Assembly: GCA_012845835.1 (NCBI GenBank)
Contig: JABAKD010000019.1
Span: 14,743,420-14,807,419 of the forward strand
Direction of reading: 5' to 3'
From: Undaria pinnatifida
Taxonomy: Eukaryota > Sar > Phaeophyceae > Laminariales > Alariaceae
DNA: 64,000 bases
Each line of letters begins with the position of its first letter. Within the stretch, counting starts at the first letter, position 1. Positions 1 to 10,601 of this stretch are shown piece after piece. The notes beneath the pieces are model-generated. The model was not told where the DNA came from, did not search any database, and saw only the letters and a list, made by a program, of their open reading frames with translations. A program made the translations under genes and the position numbers.

Positions 1-496
1 CCTTCCCTTAGCATACCCCAAACTAAAGCTACAGCCGTGGAAGATCCTCGTGTAGCATCACCCCTCCAAAAGACATCCTCGCAATCGGCGTGATTTTCAA
101 GTACAAGGCGTGCCTTAGCCTCTGATAATATTACGCCGAGAGAGGCGTTAAAAGACTCCATAACAAGAAACTCCTCCAGCAAAAAAAAAGGCAATGAGGC
201 AATATCTAACCCTTTCATTGCTGCAACAGTTACTCTACACTACTTCCCAAGTATGTTGTCCCCAAAATGGTTGGGTGGAGTTCTCAGGGTTAGGGTTAAA
301 ATCATTCAACCTAAATGCCAAGTCGCTCGTCCCCCAAAACATGGCCAGAGTTTTCGAGGCGTTCGAAGGGTTTGTAAGGGTGGGCCGCAAAAGACTGGGG
401 CCTACAATGCAAGGCTTTCTGAGTTTTCGAACGCAACCGCGTTCAGAGCTGAGCCAACCGCAACCACAAAGAAAGTGGTCGTTCTCACGCAACCAA
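1..496. other. 3' flank, no gene recognised
   Basis: This is the stretch downstream of the EsV-1-7 gene, which lies on the minus strand. Short overlapping open frames occur here, but none has a recognisable domain or convincing start context. It probably holds the 3' UTR of the EsV-1-7 gene. Confidence 0.4.
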
Positions 497-2257
497 TTAC
501 TCCAACATTTCTTCTTTGACGACTGGGTTGATGCGGGGGGAGCGGCGCGCCGACTTCGAGGGACGGCAAGACGGGGTACGGACACCATTCTTAGCACCCT
601 TCACTCCCAGAATGCGGACGAGCCCTCTCTTGCGGGGGCCGTGAGTGGGGCAGTACGTGGGTTGGTCTCCGTCAAGACCCCACTTTGACACTCTAGTGCA
701 ATTCTTCTTAATGCAGCGGGCCGCGAAATTGATCACCAAACCGCCCGAGACATCATCCCTGTGCCGGGTGCAGACCGTGGCCACACCGCCGGCCAGTACA
801 CCCCACACGGGCAGGCTTGTGCAAGAATCGTGCGAGCAACGCTTCATAACCACGTTAACCATGCCGGGCTCGGCATGCCGCTTGCAAAACTCCGCGGTCT
901 TGCAGCCCTCGAAGTTGAAGCCCGGCTTGGTTGCGCATTTGCCAAACGAGCAGCGCTTGCTGCGGATGTCAACCATACCTTTCTTCGCGTGCTCCCTGCA
1001 GTACACTGCCGGCTTAGTGCCCTTGACAGCGTAACTGGGGTTAAGCGAACAGGTAGCATGTGCGCATAGGTTACCGCGCACTAGCACCATACCCTGCTTG
1101 GCATGCCGCTTGCAGTACGCCCCCGTCTTGCTGCCTTCGACATTGTAGTTCGGTCGCGCCGAGCAGGTGTCATGCGAGCAACGCTTGCTACGGACGTCCA
1201 CCATGCCCTCTTCGGCATGCTCCTTGCAATATGCCCCCTTCTTGCTGCCCGCGAAATTGAAGCCTGGTCGCTTCGTGCAGGAGATGTGCGCGCAACCCTT
1301 GCCGCGGACGTCGACCATACCGTCCTCCTTATGCTGCTTGCAGAACACCCCGGTCGTGTTGCCCTTGACATTGAAGCGCGCGCCCCGCTTGCAGGATTCA
1401 TACGGACAACGCTTGGTACGGACGTCCACCATGCCGTCCTCCTTATGAGCCTTGCAGTACGCCCCCGTAGTCATGCCCTCGACGTTGAAGCTCGGACTCG
1501 TCGTGCAGGTGCCATGTCTGCAGCAGTTGTTGCGGAATTGCTTCATACCGACCGCAGCATGTTCCTTGCAGTACTTCGCCGATTTGCTGCCGACGACATT
1601 GAACGTCGGGAGCCTCGAGCAGGCGGGATGCGAGCAAATTCTGCGCAGGACAGCGACCATACCGTCTTCAGCGTGCTGCTTGCAATACAACGCTGTTTTG
1701 CTGCCCTCGGTATTAAAATTCGGCACCTTGGTGCACGAACTATGTCTGCACTGGTAGCTAAAGAACTTGACCATCCCGTCCGCGGCGTGCTGCTGGCAGT
1801 ACGCAGCCGAAATGCTGCCCTCAACATTGAAGCGTGGGCGCTTCTCGCACGAGTCCTGCGCGCAACGAGCGCCCCTAGAGATCAGCACCATACCGTCCTC
1901 AGCATGTTCCTTGCAATACGTGGCCTTCTTACTGCCTTCGATGTTGAAGCTCGGTAGCTTACCGCAGAAGTCATACAAACAACGCTTTTTAACCACATCC
2001 ACCATGGTGACGCCAGCATGCTGTTTGCAGTAAGCCGCCTTCGCGCTGCCCGGGAAGTTAAAGTTCGGTTGCTTCTTGCAGGATTCGTGTTTGCAATGAG
2101 TGTGGCGGACGTCCACCATGCCGTCCTCGGCATGTTGTTTGCAGAGAATCGCTTTCTTGTTTCCCGCGACATTGTAGCTCGCAATCTTCCCGCAGGTCTC
2201 ATGTGCGCAAAACTTCAGCTTACGCAAGGGCGGGGACTTTTTCGACGCCTGAGGCGG
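497..2257 (-). CDS. EsV-1-7 repeat protein (14 zinc-finger-like repeats), last or only large exon
   Basis: The protein is an array of about 38-residue units with the exact spacing C-x4-C-x16-C-x2-H-x12, the signature of the EsV-1-7 domain. I count 14 units: 12 regular ones, often ending in HAEDGMVDVR, and two degenerate C-terminal ones. A short basic tail rich in R, K and S follows. The spacing suggests one metal ion per unit, so nucleic-acid or protein binding is likely. Known family members include IMMEDIATE UPRIGHT, a developmental regulator of Ectocarpus. The open frame runs on to an ATG at 2500, but that N-terminal part has no repeats. It also contains a pyrimidine-rich tract ending in CTCTGCAG, which looks like a 3' splice site, so I place the exon start at 2257 and expect an upstream exon that I cannot locate. 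The antisense frames are repeat shadows. The family call is firm; the 5' structure is not. Confidence 0.85.
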   Translation of the reverse strand, partial: PPQASKKSPPLRKLKFCAHETCGKIASYNVAGNKKAILCKQHAEDGMVDVRHTHCKHESCKKQPNFNFPGSAKAAYCKQHAGVTMVDVVKKRCLYDFCGKLPSFNIEGSKKATYCKEHAEDGMVLISRGARCAQDSCEKRPRFNVEGSISAAYCQQHAADGMVKFFSYQCRHSSCTKVPNFNTEGSKTALYCKQHAEDGMVAVLRRICSHPACSRLPTFNVVGSKSAKYCKEHAAVGMKQFRNNCCRHGTCTTSPSFNVEGMTTGAYCKAHKEDGMVDVRTKRCPYESCKRGARFNVKGNTTGVFCKQHKEDGMVDVRGKGCAHISCTKRPGFNFAGSKKGAYCKEHAEEGMVDVRSKRCSHDTCSARPNYNVEGSKTGAYCKRHAKQGMVLVRGNLCAHATCSLNPSYAVKGTKPAVYCREHAKKGMVDIRSKRCSFGKCATKPGFNFEGCKTAEFCKRHAEPGMVNVVMKRCSHDSCTSLPVWGVLAGGVATVCTRHRDDVSGGLVINFAARCIKKNCTRVSKWGLDGDQPTYCPTHGPRKRGLVRILGVKGAKNGVRTPSCRPSKSARRSPRINPVVKEEMLE

Positions 2258-2828
2258 CTGCAGAGGGGAACACGGGAACAGCGGGAACAGATTAGGCTGA
2301 GATGCGAGCAATTGCCGTTGCGGAGAACCAACAGTAACCTCGACTGCATTTGTTTTAGGTCTCGCACACGTCAATCTTCGCCAACGCCGTACAGGACACC
2401 CAACAATAAACAGCACAAAATGAATGCCAGGCTGATACTTGCAGTGATATAGAGGTATGAAATCCAGGAGCCGTGATAGCGAAGCTAGTGTAGAGCGCAC
2501 CCTCCCTCAGATAAGAACTCCAGCCTGGACCAGGAATTATGTTTCGTAGTAGCTGTTCGCATGAGTATCAACACATGCCTGGCATGCACTTAGCACTACC
2601 GAAGAACCTTGGGACATTTGGCTTCGCACCGTACAAACACCGGTTGATACGTGATATACGCCCTGCGCTGCTTGAACTCAAACGCTGGCCAGGGGTACGT
2701 TAGACGTATGCCAAACCACCCCAAAAACATGGCGGCGTAGGTCATGCCAGGTACAGTAGAATGTGTTTGCACCGCGCGTGTTGGGCGCAACACGCCTGAG
2801 ACCGAATTAATGCTCTAGCATGTACAAC
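2258..2828. other. Upstream region or intron of the EsV-1-7 gene
   Basis: The minus-strand frame stays open to 2500, but its sequence looks intronic, with the pyrimidine tract and CAG ending at 2258. No TATA-like box or first exon could be identified with confidence. Confidence 0.35.
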
Positions 2829-2933
2829 GTACAGCAGATATACAGCAGATATACAGCAGATATAGTGCAGATATAGTGCATATATAGTGCAGATATAGTG
2901 CAGATACGGTGCAGATATAGTGCAGATATAGTG
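2829..2933. repeat. 11-bp tandem repeat
   Basis: Imperfect tandem copies of AGATATAGTGC, with the variant AGATATACAGC at the left end, about nine units. Simple minisatellite. Confidence 0.85.
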
Positions 2934-4787
2934 AATCCCACCCGACCGTGGGGTGTGGTCAGACCGCCCCAACTTACTATTTACGAACACACTGTTATTC
3001 CTAACTCGATTCTAAAACGGTTCAACATGAATGCTACTAATACCATGCTTTTAAACGGTGCAGCGCACCAGGAGCCCTGCAACGACGTACTGTAGTTGCG
3101 ACGATAAATGCGGTATCTGAAAGCGGTACGTATGGTACCTGAATCAGCAAGGGTTGTGAGGTGGCTGTTCATACTACTAATGAGAGTATACTACCACAAA
3201 TTATTAGTTTGCTAGTTATTGCAGTGTATTACAGTGTATACCATTACTGCCTGAGAGGTTAATGAGGCAAGAACGCCTCGTATATACCTGGCCATGTGCG
3301 TTCCACAGCAAAAGCAGCAGCAATACAGAAACAGGGTGTGATAAAACAGGGCATATCTACCGGAGGGCATCTTGCCGTACGAAAGAGAAGGAAAAAAATA
3401 TAAATAACAATAGGTAACAGCACAACGTCCCCCCTCTGTCTACTCTCAACATGTCTATGTAAGACCCCAAAGCATTGGAACTATAAATCATAGCTTCCTG
3501 TGGAGATGATAAGGAGACGCCATGTGTCCAACGTGACCAACGTACAACGCCCACTCGCCCCCCCCGCTAGGATCGAGGGTACTAGCACGCATGCTTCAGC
3601 ATCCCTCCTGAATGGGCCTGCTGCAGTGCAATGTGTCGCTAGCAAGTGAGAGTGGAGATTCTTGCATGTGTGATGATACCTCTAAAAGGTGGAGTTTTAC
3701 TACGCGGCGATGACGGGTAGGTAGAGCTGCACTGCCGCCAAAAAAGCTTCCCCTACTCGCTACCTCAAGTCACGGGCCTCAGATGCACTCAAAGGAAATC
3801 GAACGTCTCGTGGGAACCCGTGAGCGGGATCCCTCCGTTGGCGGTGCGGCTGGCTAGCATAGTCTTCTCACTGTGTCTTTGCTGGCGTCTTGGTCCCTCT
3901 TACAGAAAAAATCGAAAACACACAAATCGGAAAGCCGAAACAAAAACAAAAAACGCATCCAAAATTCAAAACGCGCAGCAGCACCAGGCCACCAAACCCA
4001 CCACATCGCGGCTACCACTGCCATTTCGAGACGGTGTGCAAAGAGACTAGTCTCACGAGTTAGCGCAAAGTCGTCCGCGTCTGTAGACCCCGGTTTTGTG
4101 GACATCGGTCAGTGATATACAGCTCTCGGAATCAGTCATCTAGCCGCCGACAGAGAGTACACAATAGACAGACAACACAGGAAGGCGAACAGACAGACGC
4201 TCAGACAGACTAATCAAATAAATGAAGTCCCGTACGCACTCCGCTATAAAACAAGAGGCTTTTTTGGCAATCCAGTGCAAAACACAGCCTCAATACAGGT
4301 ATAACATAACAGTTAGCGTGCAGAAAAAAAATGCGCAGGTCTCGTTTATTTTGTTATCTCACTGGCGCATTGGTGATTCGCAAGGCAGTGTGTTACATCG
4401 AGGTCGCATAGTTCAGTGCGAGTCGACGACGGAAGAAAGGGCGAAAGTCTTCTCGCGATAAAAATGACAAAAATGGAAGCATGTTCCATAGTAGGGAGGG
4501 GGGAGAAGAGCCTGCTGAGTGATGTTACATCTGAGTTACGACTAGGGACGGAGAAGCAGAAATAACAAAGTACGACGACGGTAGATAGGATAAGGGGAAA
4601 CAAAACGTGTTGTCAGCTGGCTACGTATTTCAGTTATAGACAGTTGCGTGCACAAGTCTGCGGACTTTGGCGTTTTAATATCTGACTTTGCCTCGCACTA
4701 CTACTGCCTGTGTGTCACATGGAGAACAAACTAAAGTCAGCTGGTTCGCTTATACTTCGCCCCCCAACAAATTAACACTGTACAGTA
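2934..4787. other. Non-coding stretch, nothing recognised
   Basis: AT-richer unique sequence with A-rich runs near 3900-3960. Open frames are short and overlap on both strands without family resemblance. Confidence 0.4.
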
Positions 4788-5035
4788 TGAGTAGCCGTCG
4801 AACTATGAATAGCCGTCAAACAAGAATAGCCGTCAAGCAAAAAACGGCCATGAAGTAGGGAATAGCCCTCAAGTAATGAATAGTCGTCAAACAACGAATA
4901 TATTTCAAGAAATGACTAGTCGACAAATGACTAATAGCCGTCATATAATGAATAGCCGTCATATGGTGAATAGCCGTCATATAATGAATAGCCGTCATAT
5001 GGTGAATAGCCGTCATATAATGGATAGCCGTCAAA
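4788..5035. repeat. 18-bp tandem repeat (AATAGCCGTCA units)
   Basis: About 13 copies of a unit built on AATAGCCGTCATATAATG. The left half is diverged. The last five units alternate ATAATG and ATGGTG endings, which shows a higher-order 36-bp unit. Both strands are open through it, so the apparent short peptides are repeat artefacts. Confidence 0.9.
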
Positions 5036-5528
5036 CAACGTCAATGAGTACCTGGTAGTTTGGGGCCAGTCAAGGAGGGAAAGATAAGCTGAAAAAGTGC
5101 TGCCTGCCAAAGGGTAGTGTAGCCAAAGGTAAGGGAAGGCAAATTGGCTGTGTGTCAGGGGGTACAAAGCTTTGTCTCGTGGGATTTTGCTGAGGAACAC
5201 GACGGCCGAGATCACCACGAGCAATGGTCGATCGTAGAGCAAGGGTCATGCTAGAAGGGTCTTGAAGGGGGGATGGGGGGGTGGGTGGGGGTACTCATTT
5301 GTTGTCTGCCATAGTCATTTGGCCATTAACCACGCATCCCTTTACCTATCATTTGGTAGAGCTATGTCCTGGCTGCTGTCGCAGCCAGGAACCTCGATTC
5401 AACCAGGATTTGGTCGCGACATCGCCCCCCCCCCCCCTGGCTGGTGAGGGGGTCCCGCCGGAGGCGCCTCCGGAGGGCCCCGCTGGAGGCGCCTTGCCGG
5501 AGGCACGATCTTACGCGATTTGGCTTTA
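5036..5528. other. GC-rich spacer with poly-G/poly-C runs and palindrome
   Basis: Contains G runs near 5266-5293, a C run near 5425-5437, and a perfect 16-bp palindrome CCGGAGGCGCCTCCGG at 5458-5473, followed by related GGAGGC/GCCTTGCC pieces. No gene seen. Confidence 0.5.
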
Positions 5529-5994
5529 CTAGAGCTGAAAAAAGTCGTTGATTTTGACTCGAATCTCAAACGCAACATTCGGGTCAAGCGTGGTGGATTG
5601 ACTCTGGAACAAGTCGAAATGCAAACAAGATATGCGGCGATACAGGCGTGTACGAAATACCTGTTGCAAACAGGTCAGTCCGCATCCCTTCGGCCTCGAT
5701 GAAGACACTTCTTGCACACAGCAAAAACGTGGACACAAGGATGCTCCACTCAAAATTCAAGTGTGTGACGCCGAATCGCTCCGAAACGAGACGGCAAGTA
5801 TTGCTCCGAGTACGAGTATGTAGCTGCGTGAGCTTCAGCCGCTTCTTAAGCTGTGCTCGAGTGGGAGCCTCCACAGCCTTCACATCAGGTTCAGCACCAG
5901 CGGGGCTCGGCTTCGCCGAGAGGTCGGATCCAGCAGCGACGCTGCCTGGGTCCGCAGAACCCATGCTACTAGTGGCTGAGGTGTCTTCCTCCAT
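5529..5994 (-). CDS. Hypothetical small protein, possibly spliced
   Basis: An ATG at 5994 opens a 136-codon frame that ends at 5584. The first 60 residues look protein-like: they are acidic and Ser/Ala/Pro-rich, then basic around AQLKKRLKLTQL. A hydrophobic stretch follows near residues 84-95. A good donor (ACAG/GTATTT) occurs near residue 112. A nearby frame ending at 5529 with NVAFEIRVKINDFFQL could be a later exon, but the implied intron would be only about 57 bp and the phases do not fit directly. No family is recognised. It could be one exon of a larger gene or chance. Confidence 0.3.
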
Positions 5995-6258
5995 CGTGCT
6001 CAGTCTCTATTCCTCCCCTTGTTTCTGCCGTGCTCTCCCTTCTCTACCCGCACGTTTGGATGGGTTTACGATGTATTCTGAGGTGCTCAAGTGCGACGTA
6101 CGTAAATGGCTAATATCCTGGAATCCTGGCACCTCTCTCAGCCAGGAGAGATGTACTGCCAAGAGCGATGTACTGCCAGTAGATACTGGCCCAGGACAGA
6201 GCCCTGTCATTTGGTATTATACCACCATGGAATTGTTTGCACATCTCGGACTGGTCAG

Positions 6259-6470
6259 GGTCATACAAATCATACAAATCATACAGATCCTACAGATCAT
6301 ATAGACCATCTAGATCATTTAGATCATACAGGTCCTACATATATTTTAGATCATTTAGATCACATGGATCATATAGATAATATAGATGATATAAATAATA
6401 TAGAATGTAGATCATACAGAATAGTACGGATAATATAGAAAATATATATCATGCAGATCATCTACAGTGC
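6259..6470. repeat. 9-bp tandem repeat (ATCATACAG/ATCATTTAG)
   Basis: Degenerate array of 9-bp units such as ATCATACAA, ATCATACAG, ATCATTTAG and ATAATATAG, about 22 copies. All three forward frames stay open over parts of it. Confidence 0.85.
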
Positions 6471-6975
6471 ATCCTATAGCTGCCGTCATGAGATATGCAT
6501 ATGGAGTACATATGGAGTACATATGGAGTACAGATCCAACCCCTTTAGCATGTGCTACATAGTGCAGATCGTACGGCTCCCATCCGGCAACATGAGCTAA
6601 ACCATACAGACCTTCTAGATCATCTAGTGGGGGTAGACAATCTGTCCGACGTATGATTATCGGTGATGCCGCGTCAACTGCAAAAAAAAAACCTTTTTGA
6701 GCGAGGTACTGAATCAAGCACTCAAGCGAGTCGAATACAATCGGTACAGTCGTGGTCCCTTCCTCCATAGTGCGGTGCCTTGCCAGACGACAACATCCGT
6801 ACTAAAGAGGCACCACCCGCACTACAGAGGGGCCACTCGCACTACAAAGGGGCCACCCGCACTACAGCCGAACCCCGCACTTTTTATTTCATTCTTAAAT
6901 CATCGCTCTTTTCACTTTCCAGCTCAACTCGTACATATCATGACAGCTTTTACCCTCAGCTCAATTGTCTGGCCT
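6471..6975. other. Spacer with short GCACTACA repeats
   Basis: Holds three GGAGTACATAT units near 6500 and four roughly 20-bp units built on GCACTACARAGGGGCCACCC at about 6795-6882. Similar GCACTAA words recur at 7440-7590. No gene recognised. Confidence 0.5.
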
Positions 6976-7313
6976 TAGTACTACTAGCCACACGGTCATG
7001 GCCATAGATGTCTTCCCTTCTCCCCCCCGGTACGTGTACCTTTACTTTTATCGCGCAGAGGGTACAGCACTCTCACTTTTCAGCTTCTTATGCTCGTAGA
7101 TACTTATCGATTTTTGCTGACTTACGCTTTCGCGCTTTCCAATATGAATCGCCATTTTTTTACGCAAGAAAAGGTCCCAACGAGCACGCGTTTGCACTCG
7201 GGAGGATTCGAACCCGCATCATCGAGTAACCAACACTCATACATTCATGAATACTAAGGGCGAGACTCACCTAATATTCCACAGGGGACACCTACCACGC
7301 TATCCCGGCCTGA
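6976..7313 (-). mobile_element. tRNA-derived SINE, copy 1 (divergent subfamily)
   Basis: Read on the minus strand it begins with a tRNA-like head. The A box TAGCGTGGTAGG is at 7291-7302 and a perfect B box GGTTCGAATCC at 7204-7214. The body then follows the other two copies in this window: CCCGAGTGCA, then GGAAAGCGCGARAGCGTRAGT, then ACCCTMTGCGCGA, then a G run and GAAGGGA. A and B boxes are 77 bp apart, against about 45 in the other copies, so the head has a longer variable region or comes from a different tRNA. The right end is approximate. It is less similar to copies 2 and 3 than they are to each other, so it is older or a separate subfamily. Confidence 0.7.
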
Positions 7314-7316
7314 TGC

Positions 7317-7387
7317 GGTAAGGTAAGGTAAGGTAAGGTAAGGTAAGGTAAGGTAAGGTAAGGTAAGGTAAGGTAAGGTAAGGTAAT
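7317..7387. repeat. (GGTAA)n microsatellite
   Basis: About 14 perfect copies of the 5-bp unit GGTAA, starting next to the head of SINE copy 1. Confidence 0.95.
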
Positions 7388-8460
7388 ACTACTCTGTAGG
7401 ACGAGAAGGGTCATCACGAGCGATTTTCAGCGCACATTATTGGGGACCCGCACTAAACGTAACGCACTAACGCGGACGGGTACCTTGTAGGACGAGGTCG
7501 TGACCAGCAATTTCACCGCACTAAACTGGGGTTCGGCACTGGGGTTCGGCACTAAAGGGTGCCGCACTAACGCACTAACGCGGCACCATGACTACAGTGA
7601 AAACGGGGGTAAAATGAAAACTAATCCCTCACTTACACGTTTTGCACGCGAGTTCATGACGGCGTATCTCACAGAAGCATAGATGATAGCACCCATGGGA
7701 GATACCAGGGGTACTCGGTTCAAGACATGCTATCAAAGATACTGCAAGATATAGCCAACAAGATACGCAGGTGCACGTCGTAGATGCTATGATAAGATAT
7801 CATACACGCATTGCTCGTGGGATGAGCTATGATAGCAGAAACAATAACCTCCGAACTACGCATCGAAGGACCGTCAAAGACGCAACAGAGACACGCCTGG
7901 TGCCACTCCCGAGAGTGGGCCACGAGGGCATCCATCTACAGGCTCGCACGTGCCTTCTTTTGTGTTTCTCGTTGGAGCTTTGTCGGCTGGGGGGGGAAGG
8001 GATTCTTTTTAGGGCTGTGCATCGGTGATCGGGCACCTTGATTTTCTATTAGTGAACTAAGAGCCATACTATTTCTTGAATCTATCAGAAATTGGTCCCG
8101 CGAATAATCTTCGCAAAAAGTTGTTGTTGTAGTTGTTCTCACATTAACTCGCATAATCAAGTCCGTGGCCACAGGACAGGCTCCAGTCACTCTGGAGCTG
8201 AGGAATACCCCAGGGAAAAATACAAACAACCCAAGGTGGTACACGCATATATCACAGCTGACGCAATTCATGCCTCCACCGGAAGAATATAAAAGTGAAA
8301 TCGGGAGTCAGTCTACGATGTGCCAGGTCCATACCGGTGCATACGTCTCATTACTCGCGCCTGGAAAAACCGACTATACCGCTTGCCACCCAAGAAAGAC
8401 TACCACGTATATATTACACGTAGTCACTATCACTACGCATACGCACAGCAGACGCAAGTC
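7388..8460. other. Non-coding stretch, nothing recognised
   Basis: Short overlapping frames only. Repeated GCACTAACGC words occur near 7450-7590, and GATACCAGGGGTAC lies near 7702. Confidence 0.4.
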
Positions 8461-8660
8461 AATTGGAAAAAAGAAGCAAAGAAAAGAAAAGAAAGATAAA
8501 GGAAAGGAAAGAAAAGAGAAGAAAGCGAAAGCGAAAGCGAAAGCGAAAAAGCGAAAAAAAAAAACGAAAAAGAAAGGAAATTAAAGAAAAGACAAGAAAA
8601 GAAAAGCAAGAAAAGACAAGACAAGAAGAGGAAGGAAAGGAAAAGAGAAGAAAAAAGTCA
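8461..8660. repeat. Poly-purine (GAAAA)n tract
   Basis: About 200 bp of almost pure purine on the plus strand, built from GAAAA, GAAAGC and AAGGAAA words. The Lys/Glu-rich and Phe/Ser/Leu-rich open frames here are artefacts of composition. Such strand-asymmetric tracts can form triplex DNA. Confidence 0.9.
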
Positions 8661-8862
8661 TACTAGCAGACCCTAGGAACTGACTAAAGACGGCATTGGG
8701 ATCATAGAGGGTATCAAGTGCATCACCAATGGCACTGGGGAGAGAACGCAATATGGCGAAGAAGTCGGGGCGGTCTTACGCAATCTTGTGACGGCCATTG
8801 GAAGGCCCACTACTTTCAAGACGATGATGGCCAAACTCAGACTTCAGTCTCTTGGGCATGAC
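8661..8862. other. Short unique spacer
   Basis: Nothing recognised between the poly-purine and poly-C tracts. Confidence 0.4.
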
Positions 8863-8947
8863 GCCCCCCCTTCTTCCCCCCCCCCCCTTCCCCCTTCCCC
8901 CCCCCCCCCCCTCCCCCCCTCCCCCCCCCCCCCCCCCGTCCCCCCGG
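8863..8947. repeat. Poly-C tract (G-quadruplex-prone on minus strand)
   Basis: Runs of 6 to 18 cytosines separated by T, TT or TTCTT. The minus strand has many G runs, enough for several G-quadruplexes. Confidence 0.9.
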
Positions 8948-9098
8948 CCGCTTAGAGATGCCGACGGTGGATGGCGCTGCCGCAGCCTTTGCGCGTCGCT
9001 CTGCAGCTTTGCGTCTCTCCGTTTCATGCCAATTCTGCATGAACAACTCGACTCCCTCCTCTACTCGTCGAAACCATGTGCCAGCCTTCTTCTTCTTC

Positions 9099-9101
9099 TT
9101 C

Positions 9102-9144
<43 letters not shown>

Positions 9145-9181
9145 TGATGATGATGGATAATGATGATGATGATTATGATGA
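9099..9181. repeat. (GAT)n microsatellite
   Basis: GATGAT repeats with a few interruptions, about 27 units. Confidence 0.9.
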
Positions 9182-9894
9182 TCATGGACGATGATATTAA
9201 TCCCCAAGTCGAAGAATGTTAGGTTCAATACGTGTTAAATACCGCTGTAGTTAATACCATGGTAGTACTTAATAGCAGCCTTGGAGGCAGGAGTTCGGCG
9301 GCATCAAGGGAATCTGTAGACACGCATGTTGTTACTCAAACTGCAACAGACATACTCGTAGATGCGTAGATGCGTGGAAGTGTGGGATGCCGCTATTAGC
9401 GTGCCCTATAAGTCGCTGCTGTGCTAGAGTCAGACGCGTGCTACAATAGACGTTGAAGGTCATGCTGCACATTGTAGGATAATAACGTAGCTTCCGGCAG
9501 CAGTTCGGGGAGATGAGGGTGGACAGGGATGCCCAGAGAACAACAAGGGAAGCAGCCGAGATAGCAGCTAAATAGGGGAGCACTATTAATAGGAGGAGCG
9601 AGCAGGTCATGCATGCCGCAGCCGAACGTGCCTGGGCAGCAAGTGGAACAAGGATATCGCAGTCTGTATAGTTTGCAGCAGGCGTCGCGACAGTGGCACA
9701 GCCATTTCGTACGCAGCATGAGGCACTAGGTATGTGCTGCAGTTTGATTTTTTGCATAGGTGGCTTTTGCGCAGCGTGAGGCTGTTGTACCTACTGTATG
9801 TGTGACAGTGACAGTAGTGACAGTAGTGACAGTAGGTGAGACGCGAGTTACAACAGAGGTACTGTACCTCTTTTGGGCCTAATACTTTCTAAAT
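9182..9894. other. Non-coding stretch with short GACAGTAGT repeats
   Basis: A 141-codon minus-strand frame (9332-9757) is open but has no recognised domain and overlaps another open frame. GACAGTAGT repeats lie at about 9805-9836. Confidence 0.4.
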
Positions 9895-10190
9895 GACGAG
9901 GTTCTTTAACCTACGAATAACATCAATTAAACCCTGACAACACTGATAATAACACAAATCGCACCAAGTAAACACTAATAACATCAATTGAACACTAATA
10001 ACATCAATTAAACACTAAAAACAATATCAATTAAACACTAATAACAACATCAGTTAAACACTATGAACAACATCAATTAAACACTATAAATAATAGCAAC
10101 ATCAATTAAACACCAATAACATCATAACATTAACAGCCTTAAAAACATCAGTAACACTATTAATAATAGCATCAATGCCATCAATAAAAT
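9895..10190. repeat. AT-rich tandem repeat (AACACTAATAACATCAATT units)
   Basis: Around 11 irregular units of 20-27 bp built on ATCAATTAAACACTAATAAC, increasingly degenerate to the right. Confidence 0.85.
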
Positions 10191-10300
10191 CGTTGGTATG
10201 TTATTCTTGTTCTGCAAAGTGATTATTTTGTATACCTGGGCTACGGGTTTGTTCGTCGGATTGCACTTTTGCACTTTCAGTTCTGCTCAAAATGATGTTT

Positions 10301-10601
10301 GGGGTGGGGTATGATAGGGTATGATAGGGTATGGTAGGGTAGGTTAGGGTATGGTAGGGTATGAATAGGGTATGATAGGGTATGATAAGGTATGTTAGGG
10401 TATGATAGGGTAAGTTAGGTATGGTAGGGTATGAATAGGGTATGATAGGGTATGATAAGGTATGTTAGGGTATGATAGGGTAAGTTAGGGTATGATAGGG
10501 TATGATAGGGTATGGTAGGGTATTATAGGGTGTGATAGGGTATGATAGGGTATGGTAGGGTATGTTAGGGTATGATAGGGTATGTTAGAGTATGATAGGG
10601 T
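10301..10601. repeat. 10-bp satellite TATGATAGGG, left block
   Basis: About 30 copies of TATGATAGGG, with variants TATGTTAGGG and TATGGTAGGG. It is the left half of an array interrupted by a SINE; the right half resumes at 10,906. The TTAGGG within a variant resembles a telomere unit, but the 10-bp period does not. Confidence 0.92.

Noticed and set aside
645-2452. Plus-strand frames of 88-284 codons opposite the EsV-1-7 gene
   Set aside because: They mirror the 114-bp period of the true minus-strand repeats and lack the conserved C/H spacing.
7317-7387. CRISPR-like or regularly spaced repeats
   Set aside because: Head-to-tail microsatellite without spacers; no repeat-spacer structure exists anywhere in the window.
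8852-9160. 102-codon Pro-rich plus frame and Gly-rich minus frames
   Set aside because: Products of the poly-C tract and the GAT microsatellite.
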